64,000 bases of DNA from Thozetella sp. PMI_491. Its lineage: Eukaryota > Ascomycota > Sordariomycetes > Chaetosphaeriales > Chaetosphaeriaceae. The notes under the pieces were generated by a model, which was not told the DNA's origin, did not search any database, and worked only from the letters and a program-made list of their open reading frames with translations. The DNA lies in assembly GCA_021432635.1 (NCBI GenBank), contig MU270109.1:124001-188000 (forward strand). Direction: 5' to 3'. Positions 1 through 15,543 of the stretch are shown here, in pieces. The position numbers and the translations under genes were made by a program. Numbering within the stretch: position 1 is the stretch's first letter; the number at the start of each line of letters is the position of its first letter.

Positions 1-279
1 ATATAATGGACTGTCATGGCCATCCATCAAGAATACCTAGGTCGTTTTGGGCCAAGACACCAGATATTTTCCGAGTGCACCTCTAAATGACCCTATGAAG
101 CTTCCGCCATTACGAGAAGGAAGCAAGAGGAAGCCTCCAGCTCCCATTCGCCATTCGCCGACCCATTTCCCCCAACTCCTCCTCTTCCCTCTACAAACTA
201 TCCCGCCATCCTCTATGTTATATCTATCAGGACCGAGAGGCCCAGCAGTGGCGCGAAACGGCACGATCCCACGGCTCCT

Positions 280-1353
280 TTACTGCTTCTTGGCCTCTCG
301 GGCAGCCTTGCGCAGGGCTCGGTTGCGGATGTCGACGTGCAGCTTCAGATTCTGCCAGATGCCGAACGAGTTGCCGTTTCCGATGGTGCTCTCCACCACG
401 TACTGCAGCGCCGCGTGGGACCACCAAGGCGCGTAGGTGTTGGCCATGGTCTGCGAGCTAACCAGTCCGACCTTGCCCAGGGCCGAGCGCACGAACTGCT
501 TGGGGTTGGGGATCATGAGGCTGGTCCGGCGCACCTTGCTCATGGCCGAGGTAATCAGGTAGCCGATAGCAAGGTAAACGTCCACGCCCTGGGGCTTCAG
601 CTCTGCCGCTAGCGAGCTGCTCCAGTGCTGGAGGAAGGCCTTGCTGCCGCTGTAAGTGGCGAGGTAAGGAGTAGGCATCCAGCCGGCGAAGGAGCCCAGG
701 GTGAGGATGAGGCCCTTCTTGCGCTGGGCCAGGATGGGCGCAACGATCTGGGTGGTCTTGAGGGTGCCCAGGCAGTTGATGGTGATGATGTTCTGCAGCT
801 CGGTGCGCTCTGTCTCGAGAAACGGCACAGGGATGCTGTGGGACTGGCCGACGTTGTTGATCAGGATGCCAATGTCCAGGCCTTTAACCACCTCCGCCAG
901 CCGCGCGTAGTCGGCCTCCGAGTCCTTGGCATAGTCCATCGACAGCACCTTCGTCTGCAGGCCAGAGTATTTGCCCTCGAGCTCCTGGGCGAGGGCGTCG
1001 AGCTTCGATTGCGTACGCGAGACGAGGACGAGGTTGAAGCCTTTGGCGGCGAGCTGGGAGGCGAACTCCTTGCCGATGCCGTCGGACGCGCCCGTGACGA
1101 CGGCCCACGTGCCTTTCTTGCCATACTTGCGGAGCTGTGAAACGAAACCAAGTCAGTGTCGCGGGCACCTACAGATTCGGAGAGGGGGGGAGGGGTCGCT
1201 TCAACTCACATCAGTGCCGCTCAGAACGAACACATTCAGGACGAACTGCAGGTAGGCAAGCACCTTGCTACCGAGAAACAAGGCTCCCACGCCCGCAAGG
1301 GCCCATTGAGCCCCCTGTGGGACGGCGCTGAAAATCTCGTTGATCTTGTCCAT
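280..1353 (-). CDS. Very-long-chain 3-oxoacyl-CoA reductase (KAR, IFA38 type)
   Basis: ER enzyme that reduces 3-ketoacyl-CoA in the second step of each very-long-chain fatty acid elongation cycle. Two exons, 1353-1210 and 1134-280, joined across a GTGAGT...CAG intron, give 332 aa. The N-terminal ~45 residues are hydrophobic and should anchor the protein in the ER. An NAD(P)-binding motif [10 protein letters not shown] lies near residues 63-72, an NNVG motif near 141, and the SDR catalytic Tyr-x3-Lys (YSGSK) at about Tyr209/Lys213. The C-terminus is rich in Lys/Arg and ends AKKQ, resembling a dilysine ER-retrieval tail. Length and motif order match yeast Ifa38 and human HSD17B12. The first ATG of the hydrophobic exon was taken as start. 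The family call is secure; exon borders are inferred from frame and splice signals. Confidence 0.93.
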
Positions 1354-2155
1354 CGTTTCGGCGACAATGTCCCGGGCGTTGGTGTTCGTGTTCTCGAAAA
1401 GGAGTACGCTGTAATAAATTCAATAATTTGGATCCGTGAAATTTGTTGGGCTTTGCGGCAGCAGAGCTTACTATAGCTGATCCACCACGTCCTTATGCTG
1501 CATATGTGGGGCAGATCCTTAACCCTTTATCGTACCTGAGGTACATGTACATAGCTGGAGGCTGAAAGCCGCCAGGGCGCCCAGCGCCCCAACACGCTCT
1601 GTACTTTTGGTCCATGTTGTAGTAGCGGACCAGGTACCATTGGGGATGCTCGCAAAACGGGTTGGCAAAACGAGATCGGCAAGAACAGAGGACTCCGGAC
1701 TTGGATTGGATGCCACAACAGGCGCGGGAGCCAGGTGGCAGTGGGGACCTGGCGATTCTTAGTGTGCTTGCTCGGAGTACTATTACTACGGAGTATTAAT
1801 TACGTAGAGACCCCGAAATATGAGCACCACGTCTTCAGATGAGTAATAAAACGCCCCTTCGAGCAAGCACTTGCCTGGTTTTGCAAAACTTCTGGTGGGT
1901 TGGGGGGAACATGCAGCCGCCTCTGGTCTGTGCAACCCTTGCGTGTTTACCTTAGCTAGGTACCTAATTCTGCCCTCCACCTAAAGCAATTCAGTTGGCG
2001 AGCTATATGGAGCTATCCCTGCCGACCCCGAGCCTCGTTGGCGCCCGTTTTTCCTTCTCTCTACACTAACCTCATCAACACACGGGCGGCATTCCTGAAC
2101 ACGCCCACTCACCGCCTTGCACAGATCTGAGAAGACCGCCCGACCGACGACCAGA
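1354..2155. other. Intergenic region between divergent KAR and ERG28 genes
   Basis: About 800 bases separating two divergent genes. It presumably carries both promoters. Short open frames here have no recognisable domain. I see no RNA gene or repeat. Confidence 0.6.
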
Positions 2156-2749
2156 ATGGACCAAATTCAGCGGTACTTGCCCTCCGGCGAGAAGGGACTT
2201 CTTCCGTACTATCTGTTCATTGTAGGTTGTCCGAATCCTCCGAGGAAACCCCTCGAAGCCGCCAAAGCAGGCCGAGACTGACACCGCCTGTAGGTTTCCA
2301 CCGTTGCAATGGGAAATGCCGTCCAGAACTTCGTTACCCTCCATTATACCCGCCGGATCTACGATGGCCAATTCGTCCCCAGCTCAAAATTGCCGCCCAA
2401 GACTGCGACCTACAACCCCGAAGATAGCGTCCACAAGCTCGCACCCGTGTCTCCGAACAGTAAGGACGCTGAGAAGGCCAAGGACCAGGTCACACCTCTG
2501 GCCGCTCGCCTGTTTGCCACTTATACCTTCATCGCCGGCCTGATCCGACTTTATGCCTGCTACCGCCTCGACGACCCTGCCATGTATCAAATGTCCATGG
2601 CGACCCATTTGATCGCAGGCCTTCACTTCGCGAGTGAGATACTAGTGTACAAGACCATTAAGTGGTCCGGGCCAGAGATCTTTCCCTTGGTCCTCGGGTT
2701 CGGAGGGTTTCTGTGGATGTGTCTGCAGTACAACCACTACCTCGCGTAG
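2156..2749 (+). CDS. ERG28: Ergosterol biosynthesis protein Erg28
   Basis: ER membrane scaffold that tethers the C-4 demethylation enzymes (Erg25, Erg26, Erg27) in ergosterol synthesis. Exons 2156-2221 and 2294-2749 encode 173 aa. The short first exon encodes the start of the protein (MDQIQRYLPSGEKG) and runs straight into the first hydrophobic segment. The intron opens with GTAGGT and closes with TAG. Shared with yeast Erg28 are four predicted membrane segments, a TYTF-type segment around the second helix, a HF-SE-L motif (HFASEILVYK) and a Trp-Met pair near the C-terminus. The 3' end lies only 130 bases from the convergent GAL7-like gene. Family membership is confident. The start is the only ATG ahead of the donor in frame. 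Confidence 0.92.
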
Positions 2750-2879
2750 GGGCTGGCGGCTGGGAAGGGAAGCTGGGCTCAGGAAATATTAGGGGTGCTT
2801 GAGCGACTCTATGATGCTGCCTCCGCAGTAATGTCTAATCGGGCTATCAGGTTTCTACAGGCATGTCCACCATGTGATT

Positions 2880-5929
<3,050 letters not shown>

Positions 5930-7554
5930 ATGGGTGTCATCAGGAAGAAGATCGCCACCCGGGGCGGCGAAGGTGGTGTGAAGTATGTTTGCGATATTTG
6001 CTCTGCAGACATCACCTCGACCGTAAATATTCCCTAAAGATTAGAGGTAGAGAGGCAAGAGCTGACCGAGGATGACAGGTACGGATACGATGTGCCCACA
6101 GCGCGTGCAACGATTACGACATGTGCGTCCCGTGCTTCTCGAAAGGCGAATCCCGAGGCTCCCACCAACCCGCGACCCATCCGTTCAAGGTCATCGAACA
6201 GAACTCGTTCCCCATCTTCGATCGAGAATGGGGTGCCGACGAGGAGCTCCTGCTCCTCGAGGGCGCCGAGATCTACGGCCTAGGTTCCTGGGCTGACATT
6301 GCGGACCACATCGGCGGCTACCGCCAGAAAGATGAGGTCCGAGACCACTACCTCGACATCTACGTCAATTCTCCCAAATTCCCCCTGCCCAAGCGCTGCT
6401 CTCCCAACGACAGTGAGCTAGCGAACGAAATATCGCGGGAAGAGTTTCAAGCGCGTAAGAAGCGGCGCATAGAGGAGAGGAAAGAGGCGGCCAAGAACGC
6501 GCCCACGCTGCAGCCCAAGACGAAGCCCACTGCCAGTGTACCGGCCTGCCACGAGATCCAGGGTTACATGCCCGGGCGTTTGGAATTCGAGACGGAACAC
6601 GCCAACGAGGCGGAAGAGTCTGTCCAGCTCATGCAGTTCGACCCCGGCGACGGCATCAACCCCCGCACCGGCGAGGTGGAACCCGAGACCGACCTGAAGC
6701 TCACTGTGATGGCCATCTACAATTCAAGGCTCACGCAGCGTGCCGAGAAGAAGAAGGTTATCTTCGAGCACAACCTCCTGGAATACCGAGAGAACATGAA
6801 AGTGGAGAAGAAGCGTTCCAAAGAGGAGAAAGATCTCCTAAACAAGGCCAAGCCGTTCGCGCGCATGATGAACCAGGTCGACTTCGAGTCGTTCTGCCAG
6901 GGCCTCATTGACGAGCTCAATCTCCGACAAGCGATCACGCAGCTCCAGGAATGGCGCAGCCTACGCATTGGAGATCTCCGCACTGGCGAGAAGTACGAGC
7001 AGGAGAAGCAGACGCGCATACAAAAAGCGATACCCCTCGGGTCCATGGACCGTGAACGCCTGGCGACGAGCCAGCGCAACAAGGCGCAGCCGCCGCCCGA
7101 CCCGCCGAGCGGGGCGGCTCTCCTGATCGCCCCAGAGCTGCCGCTCCGGCTTGCCTCAGGCTCAAGCATGACCGTCGAAGCCAACGGGACCAAACCCGAG
7201 GCTCTCACCAACGGCAACCACGCCAACGGTGGAAGCGTAGTGGTCGCCAATGGCGCGCCGGCCAAGGACAAGTTTGTCGCCCAGCCTATTCCTGGGGTGC
7301 CGCCACTGTCTTTCAGCCAAGACAGCACGGCCGACCTCCACCTCTTGACGCCAGATGAGGTAGACCTATGCAAGGTGATCCGCCTACAGCCCAAGCCATA
7401 CTTGATGATCAAAGAGCAGATCCTTAAGGAGGCTGTCAAGGGGAACGGTGCTCTGAAGAAGAAGCAGGCGAAAGAGATTTGCCGGTTGGACTCACAAAAG
7501 GGGGCCAGGATTTTCGAGTTCTTTGTCAATGCCGGCTGGGTGATCAAGGCATGA
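5930..7554 (+). CDS. ADA2: SAGA/ADA transcriptional adaptor Ada2
   Basis: Subunit of the SAGA/ADA histone acetyltransferase module, which binds and stimulates Gcn5 in the nucleus. Exons 5930-6022 and 6079-7554 give 522 aa. A ZZ zinc finger spans about residues 17-70 ([17 protein letters not shown]-x-H). It is followed by a SANT domain at about 75-125 (Trp-x-Ala-xx-Glu pattern), the central coiled/charged ADA region and a C-terminal SWIRM domain (about 430-522). This is the standard Ada2 order. The 56-nt intron (GTAAAT...CAG, branch-like GCTGAC) splits the ZZ finger; without it the finger's second half is out of frame. A Gly/Asn-rich linker (about 350-400) precedes SWIRM. Divergent from GAL7. 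Confidence 0.94.
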
Positions 7555-8299
7555 TGGCGTGGCATGGTGCGGCGTGGGAAAAGGGCGGCGTTCAGGAGTT
7601 GCTTGTAGGGAATACCACGGGGGCGGTCAAGCGAAACGGCCAATATCGGATTAGCGCATATTCAAAGCGTCTGTGTCAGAGTGCGCAGCAGAGCATTTGT
7701 CAGGAGGCCCTGAACACTGAGTTCTGTCAGTCCTGCTGCACAGAGCACGCAGGGCATATTTGATGCCCTCGATAATATCACATAGCTGCTCTAGTTTATA
7801 ATATGCCTATTGACACTATGCGACAACATTTCGCGATTGACGGACTCGGTGACGATGGATAGGATTCCACTAGGTGTTCTAGGCGTTTGGCTCGTGAGCC
7901 GAGGGCATCATGAATCGCGCCGCAATTTAAGTGCCTTCTCCAAACGGCGACGAGGTGACCGTCCGATGACTGGCAAGTTCGTTCCACGATAGGTGAGCGC
8001 CTTACTTGTTGCTATGCGAGAATTTCTGCTAAACCACGCCTGCTGATTCGAGGGACACCCGAACCAAGGCTACATCTGAGTCCTGGGCGCGATCAGTAGT
8101 GTGCGTGGTGTATTTACTTTGGTTGTTTACTACCCCTGAACCCCTGAATCGGTGCTGTGGTGCCACTTTTACAGCGCATTTTAGTGGTTCGGAGCGCTGG
8201 AAAGCCCCGCGTTTCGTGCTCCAGGAGGCACAAGACGAGGCCCTGATTGGCCCAGTCCATGTAGGTTGCTAGGACTTCCTCGAAGTGCACCATAAAGCC
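7555..8299. other. Intergenic region downstream of ADA2
   Basis: About 750 bases between co-oriented genes. No domain-bearing frame, RNA gene or repeat is seen. Confidence 0.5.
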
Positions 8300-8488
8300 T
8301 TCTCATTTTCGCCGTCGGTGACTTCTTTTCTTCCTCTTTTCTTCTTGTGCTATCTCTCTTGGCCTTCCTTGAACTGATTGCTAAATTTCCCGCCTCTTGC
8401 GGCCCATCCAGCTATTGACAGAATTGCCTTTCTATCGTTCCTCCCCTTCACCCTCTCTCTCTTCATCGAAGCAAACACTATTGCGACC
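8300..8488 (+). promoter_or_regulatory. Pyrimidine-rich leader of the SDR gene
   Basis: The ~190 bases before the start codon are dominated by CT runs (cttcctcttttcttc; ccctctctctcttc). CT-rich stretches near the transcription start are usual for expressed filamentous-fungal genes. There is no clear TATA box. Confidence 0.5.
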
Positions 8489-9518
8489 ATGACTTCGAAG
8501 ACTGTCTACCTTGTCACCGGCGCGAATAAAGGTAAGATCCATCTCACCTAGCGACCCAAATCCACCGCTTTCCTTCGCCTTCTCTTCTCCAGCCTTCCCT
8601 TATCTCCCCCTGATCTCGGCCGAGGTCCGGTTGACACATTCCTGCCCTAGGGATCGGCCGCGCCGTCTCAGGTCATCTCCTGCGACGCCCTAACACAGTC
8701 GTGATTGCCACTGCTCGCGAGGCGTCTGCGCCGGCTTTGGATTCAATTGCGCAAGAGTTTGCCGCTCATGAAACTAGCAAACTACTGGCCGTCGTTCTTG
8801 ACGACGAAGCATCCACCGCCCACACATCAAACTCACTGCCCGGCACCATCGCGACCCTGGCGGAGAAGCACCCTGAGCTAGGCTTGAACCACATCGACGT
8901 CGTCATCGCAAATGCCGCGACGTCGTCAGGCTTCAAAGACATTCTGTCGACCGAGCCTGAGGAGCTGCTGCGCGACCTCACTGTCAACGCCGTAGGACCG
9001 GCGAAACTATTCCGCGCACTGTGGCCGTTGCTCGAGAAGAGCTCTCCGGACCTACGCAAGTTCGTATTTATTAGCAGTTCAATGGGTAGCATTGGCTGCC
9101 TGGATATTGAGGCGCTCCCTGGCACATCCTACGGCATGAGCAAGGCCGCAGCGAATTGGTGGGCGAAGAAGCTGAGCGTCGACTTCAAGACCAAAGGGTT
9201 AAAGGTCGGGATCTTGCATCCTGGGTATGTCGCACCTAGGCTCTATTTCCCTCTAGGCTAACTTGGTCACTTCCGTCTAACTCCTCTCGCGCAGCTGGGT
9301 CAAGACCTACTTGGGCCAAGAGCTTGCCGATGCTGTCGGTCTCGCCGAGCCACCGACAGAGCTAGATGCGTGCGCTGAGAAGGTGCTCGAACAAGTATGT
9401 ATAAATCTTATGGTGATTACTACGAAGCCCTTGGTTAACTAGAATATAGATTGATGGCTTGACACTGGAGAAGTCAGGCCAGTTCCTTACTTACAAGGGC
9501 GAAGTACTCCCTTGGTAA
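8489..9518 (+). CDS. Short-chain dehydrogenase/reductase (C-factor-like)
   Basis: NAD(P)-dependent oxidoreductase of the SDR superfamily; substrate unknown. Four exons, 8489-8531, 8651-9224, 9295-9394 and 9450-9518, give 261 aa. The first intron splits the dinucleotide motif TGANKG|GIGRA. Further signs are NAA in place of NNAG near the middle, an SSS catalytic serine segment and the Tyr-x3-Lys motif YGMSK. A WVKT segment after HPG and the C-terminal Trp end resemble the CsgA/C-factor and sniffer-like SDR group common in fungi. All introns are GT-AG. It stands alone, convergent with the chitin deacetylase gene, so no pathway can be inferred. Confidence 0.88.
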
Positions 9519-9871
9519 GCTTGAATTTTGATGTCTCCTAGCTGAGCCATAGTACGTTATACATTTTATTTCTTGCTGTCGGCCGCATGCGAGGTCATCG
9601 CACGCTCGCTCAAGGATAAATTCGCTCCTTAGATACGTAAGAATTGTCGTCAAGTCTCGTTCATTCATCAGTGCCGCTAGATGTACATTGCGGAAGACTT
9701 TCCAAGGGTAGTGACCCTTTAGAGAGTTCAACAGGAATAGCTATATACGGTAAATAAGCCCTTTTATATGCCTCCTCGGCAACAATGCAGTAGACCATTC
9801 CATCCTAAACCACCCGACCATGCTCGCTAGTTCCAACGCCAAATCATGAAGCAAACCCGCTCACTGCTCTA
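9519..9871. other. Convergent intergenic spacer
   Basis: About 350 bases between two 3' ends. No gene or repeat is seen; it presumably holds both polyadenylation regions. Confidence 0.5.
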
Positions 9872-11316
9872 CTAAAGAAGAAATGCAAAGGCTGAAAGAC
9901 CCAGCACAAGACCAAGAACATAGTTGTGCGTAAGATGGCCCGCGGCAGAAGGTGATTTGGTGGCTGCGGGAGCTGCTGTAGCCGCTGCCGGGCCCGAGCC
10001 GGAGACCAATCCGGTCGAGTTTCCTGTGCCGGCGCCAAAGTTAGGAGTCGCAACAGCGGTTGGCGTCACCAACGAGGTGCTGGAGGAGGAGGAGGAGGAG
10101 GAGGAGCTCGAGCTGGTCTTCGTAGAGGAACGAGTGGATGTAGAGGTCGGTGTAGCGACGATGGAGGTCTTGGGCGGCACACTGGAGCTCGTCGAGGTCG
10201 ACCCGCCCGGCTGGGCCACTCCTTGCTTGGCAGCAACAAAGGGCTGTCCAGAGTTGGGGTCCCGATACCAATTCGCGGGGGGGTCGCCAAGGCACTCGCC
10301 GACCGTGACGAGCTGGTACCCCTGCTTCTTGGCCTGGTCGATCATGTACTGAACGAAGCCGTGGACCGTCTTGTCCAGGATGTCATGTGAAAGCGCGATC
10401 CAGCTGGACGTGCCCGGGCCACGTTGCGCCAGGATCGAGCTGTATGTGTTCTGCGCATATGTGTAGTCGCCCTGCCAGTCACGCGTGTCGATGTCGTAGT
10501 TGAGCTGTGCCGCTGTTAGTACCGGCCCCCCCTTCTTCTCTGATATGGCAGGAAATGCTTACCACGTGGTACCCTAGGTTCTTCAAATCGGTGAGCGTAT
10601 CTGCGTTCCACCTTGTATAAGGCGGCCGGAAGTAGGTCGGGAAGAAACCGAGGATGTCCACGAGCGCGATCTCGTTCTTGATGAGCTGATCATGGCGTTG
10701 CTGAGCGTTTAACGTGCTCATGTCCTGGTGACTCCATGAGTGGCTGCCGATCTGGTGCCCCTCGGCGTACATGCGCTGTATGATAGCAGGGTACCCTGTC
10801 GCCGGGTCCTGGATCTGGCCCTTGCCACCGTTCGCCCCGACGACGAAAAAGGTGGCGACGACATTGTTGCGCTTGAGGATGTCGAGGAGATCGGTCGTGT
10901 ATATGTATGGCCCGTCGTCGAAGGTGATGGCCACCTTGCCGGGCACGGTGCAGTGGCTTACATCGACGCCGTATGGGACACTGCCGAACAATGGCCTGGC
11001 CACGCTGGATGTGTCTTTGCCAGTTGGCGACTTGTTGCCGTCACAGGCCGGCCCGAAGGAGAGCTGGCATCCGGGAGCGCCACAGAATGCGGTGCCTGTT
11101 CCGCAGACGCCCTGCAACGAGGGTTAGCATGGAGGGGGGGGAGGGAAGACGGGTTCGGGGTCCGCGTACGGTTTCTGAGCAGCATAGGCCAGCCGCGCAC
11201 ACCGTATTGCCCGCCGAAGGACCACAGGCGGCACCGCTCTGAGCAGCACGTTTCGTAAGGAGGCCGTGGGTAAGGGAGGCACAGGCCAGGAGGCCAGAGA
11301 GGATCGTGGAGCGCAT
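9872..11316 (-). CDS. Chitin deacetylase (CE4) with CBM18 and GPI-type C-terminus
   Basis: Secreted or wall-bound polysaccharide deacetylase that converts chitin to chitosan. Exons 11316-11170, 11111-10563 and 10504-9872 give 442 aa. A signal peptide (about 1-17) is followed by a KR dibasic site. A Cys-rich chitin-binding CBM18-like module covers about 27-75, interrupted by intron 1. The NodB domain has TFDDGP (112-117), the metal site SH-x3-H (His173/His177) and RPPYTRW. After the catalytic domain comes a Ser/Thr-rich linker with a 12-Ser run, then a hydrophobic tail ending FAFLL, as in GPI-anchored proteins. An in-frame ATG 27 bases upstream is possible, but the chosen start gives a cleaner signal peptide. 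A TATA box lies ~70 bases upstream. Confidence 0.93.
10083..10112. repeat. GAG/CTC trinucleotide tract encoding poly-Ser
   Basis: A near-perfect GGA repeat on the plus strand encodes the serine run in the linker of the chitin deacetylase. Length polymorphism between strains is likely. Confidence 0.75.
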
Positions 11317-11383
11317 AGCGGTGCGTGCTGGTTTGCAGAACAAACAAGACCGGCTCCGGTGGCGGACGGGGCGCCCCGGGGAA

Positions 11384-11390
11384 TTATATA
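11384..11390 (-). promoter_or_regulatory. TATA box of the chitin deacetylase gene
   Basis: TATATAA on the minus strand, about 70 bases before the ATG, at a spacing compatible with a short 5' leader. Confidence 0.55.
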
Positions 11391-12945
11391 GCTGAAGCTG
11401 GGATTACCGCGCCGCAAGATTAAAGGTCCAGCCAAGTTCGGCGGTTGACTCCTAGGCGGTCACATTTCGTACGCACGAGCAGCTACCGAGTGGGTATCGG
11501 AGAGCTCCCCGGGCGGCGTACGAGGTGTTAGCAGCCGGTATATTTGGCGCGATTGCCAAGTCTGGGCCGTGCGATGGACGCAAGCAACGAAAATAAGGGA
11601 TCGTGTCGGGGCCTAGGCGATAGAGTAGACCCAAACCAGTTGGCACCATTGGGGAGTGCGGGAGACGGCGCTGAGTCCGGTCTATGTGGCTTCGTGGAGA
11701 ACCCTCGGGCACCCGGCTGCAAGGACCGCGCGCACGTGTGGGCTTGATTTGGTCCCATATCGAATCGAGCCCAACGGGCCCTTGTATTGCTTCTTGTTAC
11801 GGCATCTTGCAGCTTACCCCCCCGGATGTCTTCACCGAGCCAGAGAGCTGAGCGCCACAGCCCTGCTGGGGCTATTCTCCTTCGACGGAGTCATCTTGGC
11901 AAGAGAACCAGCCGATTGGGTAGAGGTCGCGATGTCATGTTAAATCCTAGTGCCATTCTGCCAGGCCGGCTTTTTCTTCCCCGCCACCAAAGCCCCCTTC
12001 CCCCCTTTTTTTGATATTGATCGGCTATACAAAAGGAATGCTGGAAAATCTGACCCTCGTCGCTGCCTGCGTACATCGACTTCTCCTCGGCGGTCCCCTC
12101 AGGTATGGCGTGAGGCGTGGGTTGAATGGTGCGGCTCCCCCGGCAGTGGCGCTAGTACCCAGCTGAACGGTGACCAATGCGTTTGCGCGCCCTGACCACG
12201 AGTCAGCTCGCTCGCGGGCGGCGACTAGTATCTAGTCCAGAACAGAGAGTCACGCCAGCAGACCAGTTCTTTCCACAGATTTTTTTTTCCCCTCTAGAGG
12301 CAGTAGTTCTAGACCTGCGGGATTCAACCTCAGGCCTTCGTATCCGGCTACTTAGCCTGCCCAAAGCCTGTGACGGCCGGGAAAGGCGGCACTAAATAAA
12401 TAAAAGAAAATCCGGGGTATCACGCGGGGAACAGCTTAAAAAACATCGAAGGAACTTGGGTATGCACACCGTCGTACGTGTACGAATAGGCTACCTCGAG
12501 ACCCTGGCCTGCATCGATGCTCCCGGTTCCACCAAGGTGCCTGGCACTGACCAGGCGGTTGACCCAAGAGCAAGAAGCTCACGAGACCTTCCTCGGTAAC
12601 AGGCAAATCTGTAGGTAGACTACATTTACCAGCATCGCGTAGAACCAACATCCGGTCAGGCTACCTGCCTGCGCACTGGCAAAGATCCCCTACAGTAGCC
12701 CGGATCTGACGTGACCTGGTGCAGGCCCGAGGCTGTACATCAGACGAGCCTAGGAGGATTGGCCTTCACCATTTTTGCCGGTGAGCAGGCATAGCAGAAG
12801 CTGACCGGCATATTGTACCCGTCAGGCTTCAACACGAGGTAAGGAGGACAAAAAAGAACAATAGCAGCGGCATAGACGGCGCGAAGATCTCCCCCTAATC
12901 GGCCGAGCCGCCGATCATCCGAGAGGGAGCCACAAAGCCGCCAGT

Positions 12946-12976
12946 CAACAGGCCCAACAGGCCCAACAGGCCCAAC
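12946..12976. repeat. Tandem repeat, 9-bp unit CAACAGGCC x3 plus partial
   Basis: Three exact head-to-tail copies of caacaggcc followed by caac. It is short and in a non-coding region. Confidence 0.85.
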
Positions 12977-15512
12977 CGGACAAGCTCTGTTGCGCCGCTG
13001 GTTAAACTAGTTCGAGAGAGACATGGCCTAGGGACTGCATCCTAGGCCGTCCTCCTAGCTTCACAACCCCGATTGCGGTTGAGGCACGTGGTACGGCGCA
13101 GGTGGTTTGCGATCTGGACCGGTCTGCGTTGACCTGCCAGCCACCGCCAAGAGACCTCTGGTAGCAACAGCTTGTCACCTAGATCGTGCTGAGATCCGAC
13201 AGCGCCCGTGCAGTTTAAGCATGCGGGGAGGACGTCTGGGTGTCCAAGTGACGTATGCTGCCAAGAGCCTCACATGCGACCTGGTCGCATATGCGACGAT
13301 CCGCACGCACGAACGCCAGAAAATAGCAACGTGCAATCTAGCGTTGCAACAATGAGTACCATCGCAACGGCCGGCCTGTTCCAGCTGTTCGGCAGCGCCG
13401 CCACCAAGAATAGAGGATTGCAAGTGCCATGGGCAAAAACCAACGGCCCTGCAGGCCGGTTTGCTGAGACCCAACGCATTGAGCAGGCAAGTCATCCACC
13501 GCTCTTGTTTAGCATCACCATGTCTCGTGAGGCGCCCAGTTCTCCCAGTCGCCAGGCTTATCGCATCCGTCACAGAGGATAGGCGCCAGCTGGAGCATGG
13601 CACGCGATTCGAAACGGGCCGTGGTTGGATCAACCTAACCTTTTAGCCGAGAGGGTGGTGATGCACGGGAAAAGGATCGCGGCTCGACCTGAGTGGCCGG
13701 TATTAAATCTGGCGACCCAATGAGAAGACCAGAAGAGGCCGAGCGGGGGGCGTGTATACAGCGGAGCCAGGAGCCGTCGCCTGTCACGGTCATCGTCGCA
13801 GTCGCAGCGCAGCGAGCAAGAAGGTAGGGGGAATGATCACAGGACAAGTTGGACATCAATGGCGACGGGTGCGCTCTAAAACTTGCAGAGGCAGAGAGCG
13901 ACTCGGAGTCATGAGTGGGGTGAAGGTTCTGGCAATTGTCCTCTAGTGGCTGTGGTTGAGGTCATTGGAAGGAAGCACAGCTATGTCGGGGGCAAGCATG
14001 GCTTTCCCAACCAGCCGGCTTTTTGGCTCATTGTGGGGGTTGGGGGGCTAGCAAGGCTAGGTCGGCGGGCGTGAGATCCGGGAAGAACGAGGACGAAAAC
14101 CACCCCAGAAATGGATTAGGGTTCCGACGGTCGAGTCACGTTCGAGACCTCGATGGGCACCCACCGGGCAACCGGTGGGGAGGGGAGAAGGGGCTCTGGT
14201 GAAGGTTCCTTGGAGCCGGGGTCGTGATCCCCTTCGAGTCGCAGATCCGATGGCAAGGAGCCTATCAAGTCGCCGCAACGGCGCCAATCCCCTGCAGAGA
14301 CTGACATCACTGCGCTCTGGCTTGGTGTGGCATGCGGTGCATGCTACCCTGTGCTACAAAACTGACCTGGGAATGTGTGTCGGGGTGAGGGAGCGGGGGC
14401 GTCCGCGCGCTCTGCGAACAGCCTTTGGGGGTTTCCCTCTTTTGAATCATGTCGTTGTCGTATGCGGTGGCGATGTCGCACGCACCATGACGCTAAGCTC
14501 GCCTTGGGCCGGCTCGTGTGTGGTCGCTGATCGTCTCGTCCGAGGCTAACGAACCCAAGGGCTGACAATTGCCCGCCAGAGGGAGCCGGCAGGGTGCCAG
14601 TAGTGGATGGAGCCCCGGTTACGGGCCGACAATTATAATTATACGGATAAGGATGCACTTTAGATAGTAGCAGCGTGCTCCTCGCTGAGGGGAGAGCTGG
14701 GCGCGCGCTGCTGACAGGATGCGTAGGTGCTCGTGTTCGCAGACTTGGGACGGAAAAGAGTTGAGAAAAGGAGTGAGCTGCCCGAAATGGTCGACAGCCA
14801 AGGGGGAAAAGGGCCGCATTTCGCCTGCCCGGGCGCAGATGCGGCGACAGACCCTTGAAAAGCAAACACCCCAGGCTTCGGATCCTCGCGCAGCGAGAAA
14901 CATGTCTGTCTTAGCCGAATGGTTCCTTTTTTCGAACACGGCCCCTGGGACGACCCCAGGGCACGACCCGAACACATGTCTTGGTATTATTCTGAATCTG
15001 CTCTGGGCAATTTTTTTTCATCCCTTCCCGTGCCTCCCCCCTCGGAAGCCCCTGCTGAGCGGCGGTTAGAGCTTCCCATCGAATTTTCCAAATGTGGAGA
15101 TTCGCTATGTCGTCTGTGTTTCGACTTGTCAAATGCACTCATCGGCGGGGGGGCCAAATGAGGAACGAGGGCGAAAGCACCGCTGTCCTGACATCCACCG
15201 GCCGAGAGGCGTGCACAGCCCCGATGCAGCTGCGCAGCCTTGCTGTCGCAACTTGCCCCCCTACGTAGTCAATTAACGATCCGGCAAACAGGGTGCTGCA
15301 GCGCGCTGGGGGGTGGCGCTCTAGGCTGGTTAGGTAGTGCGTAGCAGCTGCTGCGGGCTGTACACCATGCATCTGCGTCCGCCGAGTCGTCGAGTAGGAA
15401 AGGACTCCAGGTTGGTAGGACTGCGAGAGGCGAGCCAGTCAGGTGGAAGGAGCACTCGGGTATGGATATGGATGCCAACCTTTGTGCTCTAGTTGACGCT
15501 AGCCTCCGCCAG

Positions 15513-15543
15513 CCCCCCCCCAAAAAAACCCCCCCCCCCCCCC
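15513..15543. repeat. Homopolymer tract C9-A7-C15
   Basis: Nine C, seven A, then fifteen C in a row. Such runs are unstable and prone to sequencing length errors, so the exact length should be treated with care. Confidence 0.8.

Noticed and set aside
12290-12400. B-box-like GGTTGAATCC on the minus strand
   Set aside because: One core base departs from the consensus and no A box or clover-leaf is seen.
12946-12976. Short 9-bp repeat considered as part of a CRISPR-like array
   Set aside because: There are no spacers and the host is a fungus; it is a simple tandem repeat.
14344-14865. 173-codon open frame on the minus strand
   Set aside because: Proline/arginine/serine-rich composition typical of random frames in GC-rich DNA; no domain or splice context.
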